DNA of 64,000 nucleotides from Georgenia faecalis (GCF_003710105.1 NZ_CP033325.1:3368110-3432109); one strand, 5' to 3'. Numbered from the stretch's first letter, positions 17,536 to 25,469 are shown. The notes: generated from the sequence alone by a model not told the origin. Numbers and translations: made by a program.

Positions 17536-18260
17536 GAGTCGTCTCCTTCGTCGACGGCGGAGGAGCTCTCCGCGACGAGGGCGAGGAAGACCTCCTCGAG
17601 GTCCTCCCGCCCGTGGTGGGTGAGCGCGTCGGCCGTCGTGTCGGCGACGATCCGGCCGTCGGCGACGACGACGACCCGGTCGGCGACCGTGGAGGCCTCG
17701 GCGAGGTCGTGGGTGGCGAACAGGATCGTGGCGCCGTCGTGCACGCTCGCGCGCGCCTGGTCCCAGAAGGTGCGCCGGGAGGCGACGTCCATCGCCGCCG
17801 TCGGCTCGTCGAGGACGAGCAGCTCCGGGGCCCCGACGAGGGCCATCGCGAGGAGCAGCCGCTGGCGCTCCCCGCCGGACAGGGACGTCACCGTCCGCGA
17901 GGCGCGCTTGGTCAGCGCCGTGCGGGCGAGGACGTCGTCGGTGTCCAGCGCCTGCGGGTAGGCCCGGCCGACGAGCCGCACGACCTCCCGCACGGTGGTC
18001 TGCTCCGGCAGGCCGGCGGACTGGAGCATGGCACCGACCCGGGTGCGGACCCGGCCGCCGGGCCGCTCCCCGAGCACCCGCACCGTGCCCGACGTCGGGC
18101 GCACCAGCCCCAGCACCAGCTCGAACGCCGTCGTCTTCCCGGCGCCGTTGGGGCCGAGGACGGCGACGATCTCGCCGCGCTCGACGTCGAGGTCGACGCC
18201 GTCCAGGGCGCGCGCCCCGGGGTAGTCCTTGCGCACGTCGCGCATCTCGAGCACCGTCAT
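17532..18260 (-). CDS. ABC transporter ATP-binding protein
   Basis: About 242 residues. Walker A GPNGAGKTT, Q-loop MLQSAGLPEQ, signature LSGGERQRLLLAMAL, Walker B LLVLDEPTAAMD and H-switch LFATHDLAEA are complete. The ATG at 18260 is chosen because GGGAGGG lies 4-5 bases upstream; the longer upstream frame has no coding look. With the following permease it makes a short exporter whose expression is probably set by the divergent histidine kinase/response regulator pair. Confidence 0.92.
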   Translation of the reverse strand: MTVLEMRDVRKDYPGARALDGVDLDVERGEIVAVLGPNGAGKTTAFELVLGLVRPTSGTVRVLGERPGGRVRTRVGAMLQSAGLPEQTTVREVVRLVGRAYPQALDTDDVLARTALTKRASRTVTSLSGGERQRLLLAMALVGAPELLVLDEPTAAMDVASRRTFWDQARASVHDGATILFATHDLAEASTVADRVVVVADGRIVADTTADALTHHGREDLEEVFLALVAESSSAVDEGDDS

Positions 18261-18376
18261 GATGCCCTCCCTTCCGTCACCGTCGACGCTACGAGCGCGC
18301 CCCGCCGGGCGGATGTGCCGGTGGGCACGAGCTCGGTGCATGACCAATGGCAGGGCCGCCACGGGGACGGGCCTCG

Positions 18377-18388
18377 TAGCATCGGGGG
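18377..18388 (+). promoter_or_regulatory. -10 element of a leaderless histidine kinase transcript
   Basis: TAGCAT at 18377-18382 is followed by exactly six bases and then the GTG start codon. With the usual -10 to start-site distance the transcript would begin at the GTG itself. No Shine-Dalgarno sequence at useful spacing is seen. The pattern recurs before several other genes in the window. Confidence 0.5.
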
Positions 18389-19510
18389 GTGGCGGCCAAG
18401 ACGGACGAGTTGCTCAGCGCCGGGGCGGGCCTCGTGGCCACCCTGGTCGTCGGCGTGGGTGTCGTCCTGTCGGAGACGGGCGTCGGCGGCGACCCGACGA
18501 CCGTGGGCCTCTGGTGGGCGGCCTACGGCCTCTACGTCGCCGTCTTCCTCGTGGACTCCGGCCTGCTCCGGATCCGCCGCCCGTGGCCGCCCGGCGCCTC
18601 GATGGCGGTGCTCCTCGCCTGCGGGGTGGCCGTGTGGCTCCTCGCCCCGGGTCTGGGCTGGACGCCGCTCCTCTTCGTCGTGACCGCGGCCTCGGCGGCG
18701 TTCGACCTCTCCCGGACCACGCTCGTCCTGCTCATCGCGGTGCAGACGATCGCCCTCGCCGTCGGCGGCGCCCGGGCGGGCTGGAGCACGGCGGACACGG
18801 TGCCCCTGACCGTCGCCTACGTCGCCTTCCAGGCCTTCGCGGCGGTCGTCGTCCTCGGCATCCGCCGCGAGTCCGCGGCGCGGGCGGCGGTGGCGGCGGC
18901 CCACGCGGAGCTCCGGGCGGCCACGACGCTCCTCGCCGTCTCCAGCCGCAACGCCGAGCGCCTGCGCATCGCCCGCGACCTCCACGACGTCCTCGGCCAC
19001 CAGCTCACCGCCCTCGCCCTCGAGCTCGAGGTCGCCTCCCACCACGCCACCGGGGAGGCGCTCGAGCACGTCCGGCGCGCCCGGGACGTCGCCAAGGGCC
19101 TCCTCAGCGACGTCCGCGACACCGTCGGGGAGCTGCGCGACGCCCCCGTGGGCCTCGAGCCGACGCTGCGCGAGGTGGTCGAGGGGGTCCCCGGGCTCGA
19201 CGTCGCGCTGGTCGTCGACGAACGGGCACCGGTCGACGAGGCCCGCCGGATCGTCGTCCTCCGGTGCGTCCAGGAGGCCCTGACGAACACGATGCGCCAC
19301 GCCTCCGCGACGCGCCTGGAGGTCGAGCTCGTCTCGGACGAGGACGGGCTCGTCCTGCGGGCTCACGACGACGGCGTCGGCGTCCGGCGCGTCGAGCCCG
19401 GCAACGGGCTCACGGGGATGTCCGAGCGGATCGAGGAGCTCGGCGGGGAGCTCACCCTGGAGTCCGCGCCGGGCCGCGGGTTCACCGTGACGGCCAGGGT
19501 GCCGGCATGA
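18389..19510 (+). CDS. NarL/DesK-type sensor histidine kinase
   Basis: 373 residues. The N-terminal half has about five to six hydrophobic membrane segments and no large extracellular domain. The HisKA_3 dimerisation domain follows, with phospho-acceptor His199 in RIARDLHDVLGHQ. The HATPase domain shows the N box (VQEALTNTMRHA) and G box (DDGVGVR, GNGLTGM). It partners the response regulator whose ATG overlaps its stop. Being divergent from an ABC exporter, it probably senses membrane stress or an antimicrobial and induces that exporter (inference). Confidence 0.93.
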   Translation: MAAKTDELLSAGAGLVATLVVGVGVVLSETGVGGDPTTVGLWWAAYGLYVAVFLVDSGLLRIRRPWPPGASMAVLLACGVAVWLLAPGLGWTPLLFVVTAASAAFDLSRTTLVLLIAVQTIALAVGGARAGWSTADTVPLTVAYVAFQAFAAVVVLGIRRESAARAAVAAAHAELRAATTLLAVSSRNAERLRIARDLHDVLGHQLTALALELEVASHHATGEALEHVRRARDVAKGLLSDVRDTVGELRDAPVGLEPTLREVVEGVPGLDVALVVDERAPVDEARRIVVLRCVQEALTNTMRHASATRLEVELVSDEDGLVLRAHDDGVGVRRVEPGNGLTGMSERIEELGGELTLESAPGRGFTVTARVPA

Positions 19511-20160
19511 CGACGCGCGTGGCGGTGGTCGACGACCAGACGCTCGTCCGCCAGGGCATCCGCAGCCTCCTCGCGCTGAGCGAGCAGATCGACGTCGTCG
19601 GGGAGGGCGAGCACGGCGACGACGCCCTCGCCCTGGTCGCGACGGGTGACGTCGACGTCCTCCTCCTCGACCTGCGCATGCCCCGGCGGGACGGGATCGC
19701 CACCCTCGAGGCGCTCGCCGAGCGGGGCTCGCCCGTCCCCGTCCTCGTGCTCACGACGTTCGACGACGACGAGCTCGTCCTGCGGGCGCTGCGCGCCGGC
19801 GCCAAGGGGTACCTCCTCAAGGACGTCACCCTCGACCAGCTCGTCGGGGCCATCCGGACCCTCGCCGACGGGGGCACCCTCCTCCAGCCCGGCCTCACCG
19901 ACCGGCTCTTCCGGGCGGTCGCCGCCCGGCCCGCGGGCGTGGCGGGCATCGAGCGGCCCGAGCCGCTGACCCCCCGCGAGCGCGACGTCCTGCGCCTGGC
20001 GGCCGCGGGCTACTCCAACACCGAGATCGCCGCCTCGCTCTACCTCGCGCCCGGCACGGTGAAGAACCACCTGTCCAGCGTGTTCGGCAAGCTCGGGGTG
20101 CGGGACCGCACCCGGGCCGTGCTGCGCGCCCTCGACCTCGGGCTCCTCGACGGGCCGTAA
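19507..20160 (+). CDS. NarL/LuxR-type response regulator
   Basis: 217 residues. The receiver domain has acidic VVDDQ near the start, phospho-acceptor Asp55 (VLLLDLRMP), a Thr switch (VLTTFDDDE) and the conserved Lys (AKGYLLKD). The LuxR-type C-terminal HTH reads LTPRERDVLRLAAAGYSNTEIAASLYLAPGTVKNHLSSVFGKLGV. ATGA overlap with the kinase gene. Probable target: the divergent ABC operon starting at 18260. Confidence 0.95.
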   Translation: MTTRVAVVDDQTLVRQGIRSLLALSEQIDVVGEGEHGDDALALVATGDVDVLLLDLRMPRRDGIATLEALAERGSPVPVLVLTTFDDDELVLRALRAGAKGYLLKDVTLDQLVGAIRTLADGGTLLQPGLTDRLFRAVAARPAGVAGIERPEPLTPRERDVLRLAAAGYSNTEIAASLYLAPGTVKNHLSSVFGKLGVRDRTRAVLRALDLGLLDGP

Positions 20161-20294
20161 CCGGCGACCCCCAGGAGCGGCGCCGGCGGCGGCGCGCCCA
20201 GCCGCTGGGCCCCGGTTGCGCGGCTCCGGGCGCCGGGCGCACCCTGGACGGCGCGCGCGGCGCTCACGGCCCGCCGCACCGTCGAGAGGACCAC

Positions 20295-20996
20295 GTGACC
20301 CTGCTCCCCCGCCGTGGCCCGTCGCCCACCGCGGGCGCCCCGGCGCCCGGCGGCGTCGCCGGCCGGGCGGACCTCGGCGGCGGGTGGCGCGCCTGGCTGC
20401 TGCCCGCCGACCGCCCGGTGCGCCGCTACACGCAGCTCGTCGGCGGGATCGCCGTCCAGGGCGTGGGGACCGCCCTCGCCGTCCACGCCGTCCTGGGCAA
20501 CATGCCCTGGGACGTCCTCCACGAGGGCGTCGCCCTCACCACGGGCCTGCTCTCCATCGGCGGCTGGATGATCGCCGTCGGCCTCGTCGTCCTGCTGCTG
20601 TGGCTCCCGCTGCGCGAGCGCCCGGGCGTGGGGACGGTGGTCAACACCATCACCGCCGGCCTGTGGGCGGACCTCTTCCTGCGGGTCCTGCCCGCCCCCG
20701 AGTCCGTCGGCCTCGCCGTCGTCCTCGCCCTGCTCGGGATTCTCGCCCACGGGGTGGGGACCGCGATCTACATCGGGGCCGGCCTGGGGTCGGGCCCGCG
20801 CGACGGGCTGATGACCGGCCTCGTCGACCGCTTCGGCGGGTCGGTCCGCGTGGTGCGCACCGCCCTCGAGGCGTTCGTCGTCGCCGTCGGGTGGGTCTGC
20901 GGGGGGACGATCGGGATCATGACGCTCGTCTACGCCGTCACCGTGGGCTGGGTCATCCACGCGGTGCTGCCGTACGTGCGGGTCAGCCGGGCCTGA
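20295..20996 (+). CDS. YczE/YyaS/YitT-like integral membrane protein
   Basis: 233 residues. After a Pro/Gly-rich start there are about five membrane helices with features of the YczE family: LFLRVLPAPESVGLAVVLALLGILAHGVGTAIYIGAGLGSGPRDGLMTGLVDRFG and VGWVCGGTIGIMTLVYAVTVGWVIH. Function of this family is not established. GTG start with GAGAGGA about 6 bases upstream. Its stop lies in a perfect palindrome shared with the converging NatB-like gene. Confidence 0.8.
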   Translation: MTLLPRRGPSPTAGAPAPGGVAGRADLGGGWRAWLLPADRPVRRYTQLVGGIAVQGVGTALAVHAVLGNMPWDVLHEGVALTTGLLSIGGWMIAVGLVVLLLWLPLRERPGVGTVVNTITAGLWADLFLRVLPAPESVGLAVVLALLGILAHGVGTAIYIGAGLGSGPRDGLMTGLVDRFGGSVRVVRTALEAFVVAVGWVCGGTIGIMTLVYAVTVGWVIHAVLPYVRVSRA

Positions 20997-21005
20997 GCTC
21001 AGGCC
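20990..21005. terminator. Palindrome containing both convergent stop codons
   Basis: GGCCTGAGCTCAGGCC is a perfect 16-bp palindrome. The TGA at 20994-20996 ends the YczE-like gene and the TCA at 20999-21001 is the stop of the opposing permease gene. As RNA it could form a hairpin from either strand, though its loop would be minimal and no U tract follows, so terminator activity is plausible rather than certain. Confidence 0.45.
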
Positions 21006-21910
21006 GCCCGCAGCGACTCGCGCAGCCCGACCTTCCCGCCGGAGCGCAGGATCGCGTTGCCGTAGATGCGCCCCGAGAGCGCGCTGATCCCCACGATGGT
21101 CGCGACGGTGACCGCCAGGGAGAGCCCCTGCTGCCACAGGGGCACCGTCTCGAGGGCCATCCGCACCGGCAGGGCGAAGACGGTGAAGAACGGCACCATC
21201 GACGCGACGTCCAGCCACGGGCCGTCGGGGGCGTCGAACGCGAGGAAGACGACGGCGGCGAACGGCGCGAGGGTGAGCCCGTAGGCGGGCTGGAGGACGG
21301 GGCTGAGGTCCTCCTGGCGCTCCACCCGGGCCGCGAGGCCCGCCATGAGCACGGAGAAGAGCACGACGCCGAGGACCAGGCAGAGGAGGCTGACGGGCAG
21401 GACAGCCACGGGCAGGCCGAGGCTCGGCACGGGGCTGCCGCTCGCGGCGAGCCCGCCGACGGCGGCCAGGGCGATGACGGCGAACTGGGTGAGGCCGAGC
21501 AGTGACACCGCGAGGACCTTCCCGATGAGCAGCGGCCACGGGCGGATGCACGCGAGAAGGATCTCGACGACACGGCTCGCCTTCTCGTCGACGACGCCGG
21601 TGGCCAGGGTCGCGCCCCAGAGGGCGACGACGAGGACGATCGCGGCGCCGACGCCGAGGGTGAGGAGGAGGCCGGCCAGGCCCTCGGGCATCCCGGTGGA
21701 ACCGCCGTCGGGGCCGACGAGGAACGGCGCGGCGAACGACAGCGCGGCGAGGAACCCGGTGGAGAGGAGGAAGGCCCGGGACTGGAGGCGGGCGAGGAGC
21801 TCGCGCCGGAAGACGAGGCCGAGGGCGGCGACACCGGACAGCGGCCTGGGCCGCTCCCCTCCGCCCCGGTAGGTCAGCGACGGACGGCTGGGCCGGGTGG
21901 TGGGTGCCAT
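20999..21910 (-). CDS. NatB-like ABC-2 permease
   Basis: 303 residues. A first helix (FLLSTGFLAALSFAAPFLVG), a signature VVDEKASRVVEILLACIRPWPLLIGKVLAV, and a block of five further helices match the NatB/YhaP family of Na+ or drug exporters. In that family the segment DEK-S-R-EIL is highly conserved. It starts one base after the stop of the ATPase gene and is the second gene of a leftward operon. Confidence 0.9.
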   Translation of the reverse strand: MAPTTRPSRPSLTYRGGGERPRPLSGVAALGLVFRRELLARLQSRAFLLSTGFLAALSFAAPFLVGPDGGSTGMPEGLAGLLLTLGVGAAIVLVVALWGATLATGVVDEKASRVVEILLACIRPWPLLIGKVLAVSLLGLTQFAVIALAAVGGLAASGSPVPSLGLPVAVLPVSLLCLVLGVVLFSVLMAGLAARVERQEDLSPVLQPAYGLTLAPFAAVVFLAFDAPDGPWLDVASMVPFFTVFALPVRMALETVPLWQQGLSLAVTVATIVGISALSGRIYGNAILRSGGKVGLRESLRAA

Positions 21911-21911
21911 G

Positions 21912-22940
21912 TCAGTGCTCCTCCTCGGAAAGGACCAGGCGGTCGTCGGGACGGCCCGGGTGGTCGGAACGGTCGTCGTCGGGACGGTCGTCGTCGGAAC
22001 GGTCGTCGTCGGAACGGCCCGGGTGGTCGCCGCCGCTGCGCACGACGTCGCGGTACAGGTCGGTGAGGCTCGGGCGCCAGTGCTGGAAGTCGAGGACCTC
22101 GCCGTGGGCGAGGGCGGCGCGGAGCACGTCCTGCGGGTCCAGGTCGCCGTGCAGCCGCAGCCGGACGGCGCCGTCGCGGTCGGGCAGGCGCTCCGCCCAC
22201 CCGGCCGCCGCCCCGGCGCTCGGGAGGTCGGCGACCCAGACGTCGGGGGTGGCCGTGGTCCGCACGAGCAGCTGGCTGCCCGAGGACGCGGCCAGCTCGT
22301 CGACGGATCCCTCGGCGACGATCTGCCCGTCGGCGAGGATGCCGATGCGGTCGCACAACCGCTCGACGAGGTCGAGCTGGTGGCTCGAGAACACGACGGG
22401 CACGCCGCGGTCCGCCTCCTCCCGCAGCACGGTCGACATGACGTCGACGGCCACGGGGTCGAGGCCGGAGAAGGGCTCGTCGAGGACGAGGACGTCGGGG
22501 TCGTGCACGAGGGCCGCGGCGAGCTGCACCCGCTGCTGGTTGCCCAGGCTCAGCGTCTCCAGCGCCTCGCCGGCCTTGTCCTCCAGGCCCAACCGGGTGA
22601 TCCAGTAGTCGCTGGCGGCCACGGCGCTGCGCCGGTCGAGGCCGTGGAGCTCGGCGAAGAAGGTGAGCTGACCCTGGACGGTCATCTTCGGGTACAGGCC
22701 CCGCTCCTCGGGCATGTACCCCACCCGGGCGCGGACGGCGTCGTCCATCGGCACGCCGCCGTAGGTGACGGTGCCGGCGTCGGCGCGCGTGACGCCCAGC
22801 GCGATGCGCATCGCCGTCGTCTTGCCGGCACCGTTGCGCCCGACGAAGCCGTACAGCTCGCCGGCCCGCACGGTGAGCGTCAGGCCGGTGAGGACGCGGT
22901 GGCGGCCGTAGCTCTTCTCCACGGCGGTCAGGGTGAGCAT
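21912..22940 (-). CDS. NatA-like ABC ATPase with acidic repeat tail
   Basis: 342 residues. Walker A GRNGAGKTT, YMPEERGLYP (typical of NatA), signature LSLGNQQRVQLAAAL, Walker B VLVLDEPFSGLDP and SSHQLDLVE are intact. The signature is LSLGN rather than LSGGQ, as in other NatA/YhaQ proteins. The last 45 residues are an Asp/Arg-rich low-complexity tail (units of DDDRS/DDDRP) encoded by a 15-bp repeat. The extension is unusual for the family. Operon partner is the NatB-like permease. Confidence 0.9.
   Translation of the reverse strand: MLTLTAVEKSYGRHRVLTGLTLTVRAGELYGFVGRNGAGKTTAMRIALGVTRADAGTVTYGGVPMDDAVRARVGYMPEERGLYPKMTVQGQLTFFAELHGLDRRSAVAASDYWITRLGLEDKAGEALETLSLGNQQRVQLAAALVHDPDVLVLDEPFSGLDPVAVDVMSTVLREEADRGVPVVFSSHQLDLVERLCDRIGILADGQIVAEGSVDELAASSGSQLLVRTTATPDVWVADLPSAGAAAGWAERLPDRDGAVRLRLHGDLDPQDVLRAALAHGEVLDFQHWRPSLTDLYRDVVRSGGDHPGRSDDDRSDDDRPDDDRSDHPGRPDDRLVLSEEEH
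21966..22010. repeat. 15-bp tandem repeat inside the NatA-like gene
   Basis: Three units of GGAACGGTCGTCGTC (the middle one starting GGGAC) occupy 21966-22010. They are bracketed on both sides by copies of ACGGCCCGGGTGGTCG (21951-21966 and 22014-22029). In the coding strand they give DDDRS/DDDRP pentapeptides at the protein's C-terminus. Unit length is a multiple of three, so copy-number change would not break the frame. Confidence 0.85.
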
Positions 22941-22986
22941 CGGGGTCTCCCTCGGTTGTGGTGCATCGACGGATCGTCATCAGGCA

Positions 22987-23024
22987 ACGTTGCTTTTATA
23001 CAACGTCCTGATCGATACGCGCAA
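22987..23024 (-). promoter_or_regulatory. NatA-like operon promoter with overlapping operator
   Basis: On the minus strand TTGCGC (23019-23024) and TATAAA (22995-23000) are separated by 18 bases and form a good sigma-70-type promoter firing toward the NatA gene. An inverted repeat ACGTTG-N8-CAACGT (22987-23006) straddles the -10 box. The XRE protein encoded divergently at 23068 is the likely binder. Confidence 0.6.
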
Positions 23025-23067
23025 GGGATCGTTCGAGATCGCAGCACCTCGTGGGTAGACTGGCCCC

Positions 23068-23373
23068 ATGCCGCGCGTCCGTGATCCCAAGCCGCTGTAC
23101 AACCGGCTGCGGGTGCTCCGGGCGGACATGACCCTCTCCCGGGCCGAGCTCGCCTCCCGGGTCGGCGTCAACCCCCAGACCATCGGGGCGATCGAGCGGG
23201 GCGACCACTCCCCGAGCCTCGCGCTGGCCCTGGACCTGTGCGAGGTCTTCGACCTGCCGGTCGAGGCGGTCTTCAGCCGCACCCCGTTCCCGCCGCTGTC
23301 GGCGGCCTACGCCGGTCGGGGGCACGCACGCCCCGCACCCACACCACAAGGAGACGACGACAGTGCCCGCTGA
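23068..23373 (+). CDS. XRE-family HTH regulator
   Basis: 101 residues. HTH segment: YNRLRVLRADMTLSRAELASRVGVNPQTIGAIERGDHSPSLALALDLCEVF, then LPVEAVFSRTPF, the same tail architecture as the XRE protein at 12006-12293. TAGACT at 23056-23061 followed by six bases before the ATG suggests a leaderless transcript. Divergent from the NatAB-like operon and overlapping the next membrane-protein gene by 11 bases, it is likely a repressor of both units. Confidence 0.85.
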   Translation: MPRVRDPKPLYNRLRVLRADMTLSRAELASRVGVNPQTIGAIERGDHSPSLALALDLCEVFDLPVEAVFSRTPFPPLSAAYAGRGHARPAPTPQGDDDSAR

Positions 23374-23845
23374 CCGTGTGCCGAGCCCGCCCACGGGCCG
23401 ACGTCCTTGGGCGACCTCCGTCTCCGCGAGCACGCGCCGGGGCGTCGTCGCTCTGGGCGGCGCCCTCTGGGTGGCCCTCACCGCCGTCTCCGTGCTGGGC
23501 GACGAGGGCCAGTCCGGTCTGTGGTGGTGGGCGCTGGTGGTGGGCTACGGCGTGGCGTGGCAGGTCTCGCGCGTGCTCGTGCGCGACGTCGCCGAGCGGC
23601 GCGACGGGGCGATCGACGAGTACGACCAGGTCCGCCGGGACCGGGTGCGCAACGTCGCCTACGCGGCGGTCCTCGGGCTCGTGCTCGCGCTGTACCTCTA
23701 CCTCGTGGTCACCGTGAACCTCGCCGAGCGGGACGAGCCGACGTTCCTGCTCCGCGCCCCCGAGCTGGCCTTCGCCGCGTTCCTCGCCGGTGCCGCCCTG
23801 CCGACGTTCCTCCTCGCCTGGACCACGCCCGACGACGAGGACTAG
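23363..23845 (+). CDS. Small four-helix membrane protein
   Basis: 160 residues with four predicted membrane helices: VVALGGALWVALTAVSVLG, LWWWALVVGYGVAWQVSRVL, VRNVAYAAVLGLVLALYLYLV and LAFAAFLAGAALPTFLLAW. No recognised functional motif. GTG start with AAGGAG about 10 bases upstream, inside the 3' end of the XRE gene, so the two are translationally coupled. XRE/membrane-protein pairs of this kind are common next to ABC exporters; a role in sensing or partnering the exporter is inference. Confidence 0.7.
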   Translation: MPADRVPSPPTGRRPWATSVSASTRRGVVALGGALWVALTAVSVLGDEGQSGLWWWALVVGYGVAWQVSRVLVRDVAERRDGAIDEYDQVRRDRVRNVAYAAVLGLVLALYLYLVVTVNLAERDEPTFLLRAPELAFAAFLAGAALPTFLLAWTTPDDED

Positions 23846-23852
23846 CACCGGG

Positions 23853-23880
23853 CGGCGCGCCGGGCCGGGCCGGCGCGCCG
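23853..23880. terminator. Bidirectional hairpin between convergent genes
   Basis: CGGCGCGCCGG, six-base loop, CCGGCGCGCCG: a perfect 11-bp stem between the stops of the membrane-protein gene and the HhH gene. It is GC-only without a U tract, as is usual for actinobacterial terminators. Confidence 0.65.
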
Positions 23881-23889
23881 GGCCCGGCC

Positions 23890-24102
23890 TCAGGAGGCGT
23901 AGGACATCCCCCGGGACGCCAGCTCCAGCTCGAGGATCCCGACCGCCCGCGGTCCGACGCCGTGGATCGCGAGCAGGTCCTTGCGCGTCACCCGCACGAG
24001 ATCCTCGTACCGCGTGTAGCCGTGGGCGGAGAGCTGGCGCGTCGCCACCCGGCCGATCGCCTGGGGGAACTCGGTCGACGGAGCATCGTCATGGGCGGTC
24101 AT
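23890..24102 (-). CDS. Small helix-hairpin-helix protein
   Basis: About 70 residues. The segment RYEDLVRVTRKDLLAIHGVGPRAVGILELELASRG contains an HhH-like element (LLAIHGVGPRAV), as in the small RNA polymerase alpha-C-terminal-like or HhH DNA-binding proteins of Actinobacteria. ATG at 24102 is preferred over GTG at 24117 because that GTG lies within the GAGGAGG ribosome-binding site. Nucleic-acid binding is likely; specific role unknown. Confidence 0.65.
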   Translation of the reverse strand: MTAHDDAPSTEFPQAIGRVATRQLSAHGYTRYEDLVRVTRKDLLAIHGVGPRAVGILELELASRGMSYAS

Positions 24103-24225
24103 CGCGCGCCTCCTCACCTGGGGCCGGCCTCGCTCCGCTCAGCGCGTCGCGGTGGCGCCGCCTCGCCCGGCGGGCCTGCTCGGAGGCTAGCGCCCGCCCG
24201 ACGTCGTCGTGGCCATACTCGAGGG

Positions 24226-24978
24226 ATGACCGCCGACCCCACCCTCACCTACGACCACCCGCGCCTCGCCGCGATCTACGACCTCGACAACCCCGACGGC
24301 GCCGACCACGACTTCTTCCGGGCGCTGGCCGACGCGCACGACGCGCGGGCCGTCACCGACCTCGGGTGCGGGACGGGGATCCTCACGGTCACGCTCGCGC
24401 GGGCCGGCCGGACCGTGGTGGGCATCGACCCCGCCCAGGCCATGCTCGACCAGGCGGTCGCGCGGCCGGGCGGCGATGGGGTCGAGTGGCGGCTCGGTAC
24501 CTCCGAGCGCATCGCGCCGCGCTCCGCCGACCTGGTCCTCATGACCGGCAACGTCGCCATGCACATCCTGGCGGAGGCGTGGCCCCGCGCCCTGGCCGAC
24601 GTCGCCCGCGGACTGCGGCCGGGCGGGCGGCTCGCCTTCGAGTCCCGCAACCCGGGCGCCGAGGCCTGGCGCGGGTGGACCGACGGCCCCGCCGAGCGCG
24701 ACACCCCGGCGGGTCGGTTGCGGGAATGGACGACGACGGCGCCGCCGGACCCCGCGGGCATCATCACGATGGCCTGCCACAACGAGTTCCTCGACACCGG
24801 GGAGGTCGTCGACGTCGAGCAGCGCCTGCAGTTCCGCAGCCTCGAACAACTGAGCGCCGACCTGGACCGCGCAGGCCTCGCGGTGGCGCACGTGTGGCGG
24901 GACTGGGCGCGCACGCCCTTCACCGGCGCGGCGTCCGAGCCGCTCATGGTGGTGGAGGCAGTCGCGGCGCCGCGCTGA
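24226..24978 (+). CDS. Class I SAM-dependent methyltransferase
   Basis: 250 residues. Motif I is VTDLGCGTGILTVTLA, the acidic residue ending strand 2 is in VVGIDPAQAMLDQA, and the post-motif region LVLMTGNVAMHILA fits a Rossmann methyltransferase of the Methyltransf_25/11 type. CATACT followed by six bases precedes the ATG, suggesting a leaderless mRNA. The substrate is unknown and neighbours give no clue. Confidence 0.85.
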   Translation: MTADPTLTYDHPRLAAIYDLDNPDGADHDFFRALADAHDARAVTDLGCGTGILTVTLARAGRTVVGIDPAQAMLDQAVARPGGDGVEWRLGTSERIAPRSADLVLMTGNVAMHILAEAWPRALADVARGLRPGGRLAFESRNPGAEAWRGWTDGPAERDTPAGRLREWTTTAPPDPAGIITMACHNEFLDTGEVVDVEQRLQFRSLEQLSADLDRAGLAVAHVWRDWARTPFTGAASEPLMVVEAVAAPR

Positions 24979-24987
24979 GGGCCGCCC

Positions 24988-25401
24988 TCACACCGTGGCG
25001 GACTCGCCCTCCCGGCCCGTGCGCGCGGCGTCGGCGACGAGAGCGGCGTGCTCCGTGCGGGCGAGGTAGTCGCTCAGCGTCCGCCGGCTGCGCGTGAGGC
25101 ACGCGATGCGCTCGTCCAGCCCCGCAAGCTCGGCGGCGAGCGTCTCCGCGACCGAGCGGGCGCAGGGCGCGGCACGGCCGGACGCCTGCGTCTCCTCGAG
25201 GTCGAGCAGCACCTTGATGAGCCGCGTGGGCACGCCCGCCCGGACCAGGCCCGCCACGCGCTCGACCCGCGCGACGTCGTCCTCGTCGTACGCGCGGTAG
25301 GTGTTCGCCGAGCGTCCAGGCGCGAGCAGCCCCTGCTCCTCGTAGTAGCGCAGCAGCCGCGTCGAGACGCCCGTCCGCCGCGCCAGCTCCCCGATCCTCA
25401 T
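24988..25401 (-). CDS. MerR-family transcriptional regulator
   Basis: 137 residues. The winged-HTH start MRIGELARRTGVSTRLLRYYEEQGLLAPGRSANTYRAYDEDDVARV is diagnostic, followed by a long dimerisation helix. There is one Cys (APCARSV), so no metal site of the MerR/ZntR type is apparent; a drug or redox ligand is more likely. Divergent from the MFS pump, with the shared 74-base gap carrying a typical MerR-type promoter. Confidence 0.92.
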   Translation of the reverse strand: MRIGELARRTGVSTRLLRYYEEQGLLAPGRSANTYRAYDEDDVARVERVAGLVRAGVPTRLIKVLLDLEETQASGRAAPCARSVAETLAAELAGLDERIACLTRSRRTLSDYLARTEHAALVADAARTGREGESATV

Positions 25402-25437
25402 GTCTGCCCCCCGGTGCGCGGCGGGTCCGCAGACCCC

Positions 25438-25469
25438 TTGACCTTCACACTAATGTCAAAGTCTAGCGT
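25438..25469 (+). promoter_or_regulatory. MerR-type promoter of the MFS gene (20-bp spacer)
   Basis: TTGACC (25438-25443) and TAGCGT (25464-25469) are separated by 20 bases, the over-long spacing that MerR activators correct. Within it lies TTGAC-N12-GTCAA (25438-25442 / 25455-25459), a dyad suited to a MerR dimer. The start ATG at 25476 lies six bases after the -10, so the transcript is probably leaderless. Confidence 0.7.

Noticed and set aside
12006..23845. Prophage or integrated mobile element around the XRE and ABC genes
   Set aside because: No integrase, phage structural gene, transposase or flanking att-like repeat was seen, and base composition matches the surroundings.
23068..23845. 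Toxin-antitoxin pair (XRE plus small partner)
   Set aside because: The partner has four membrane helices and resembles exporter-associated membrane proteins, with no toxin motif; order and divergence from NatAB fit a regulator unit better.
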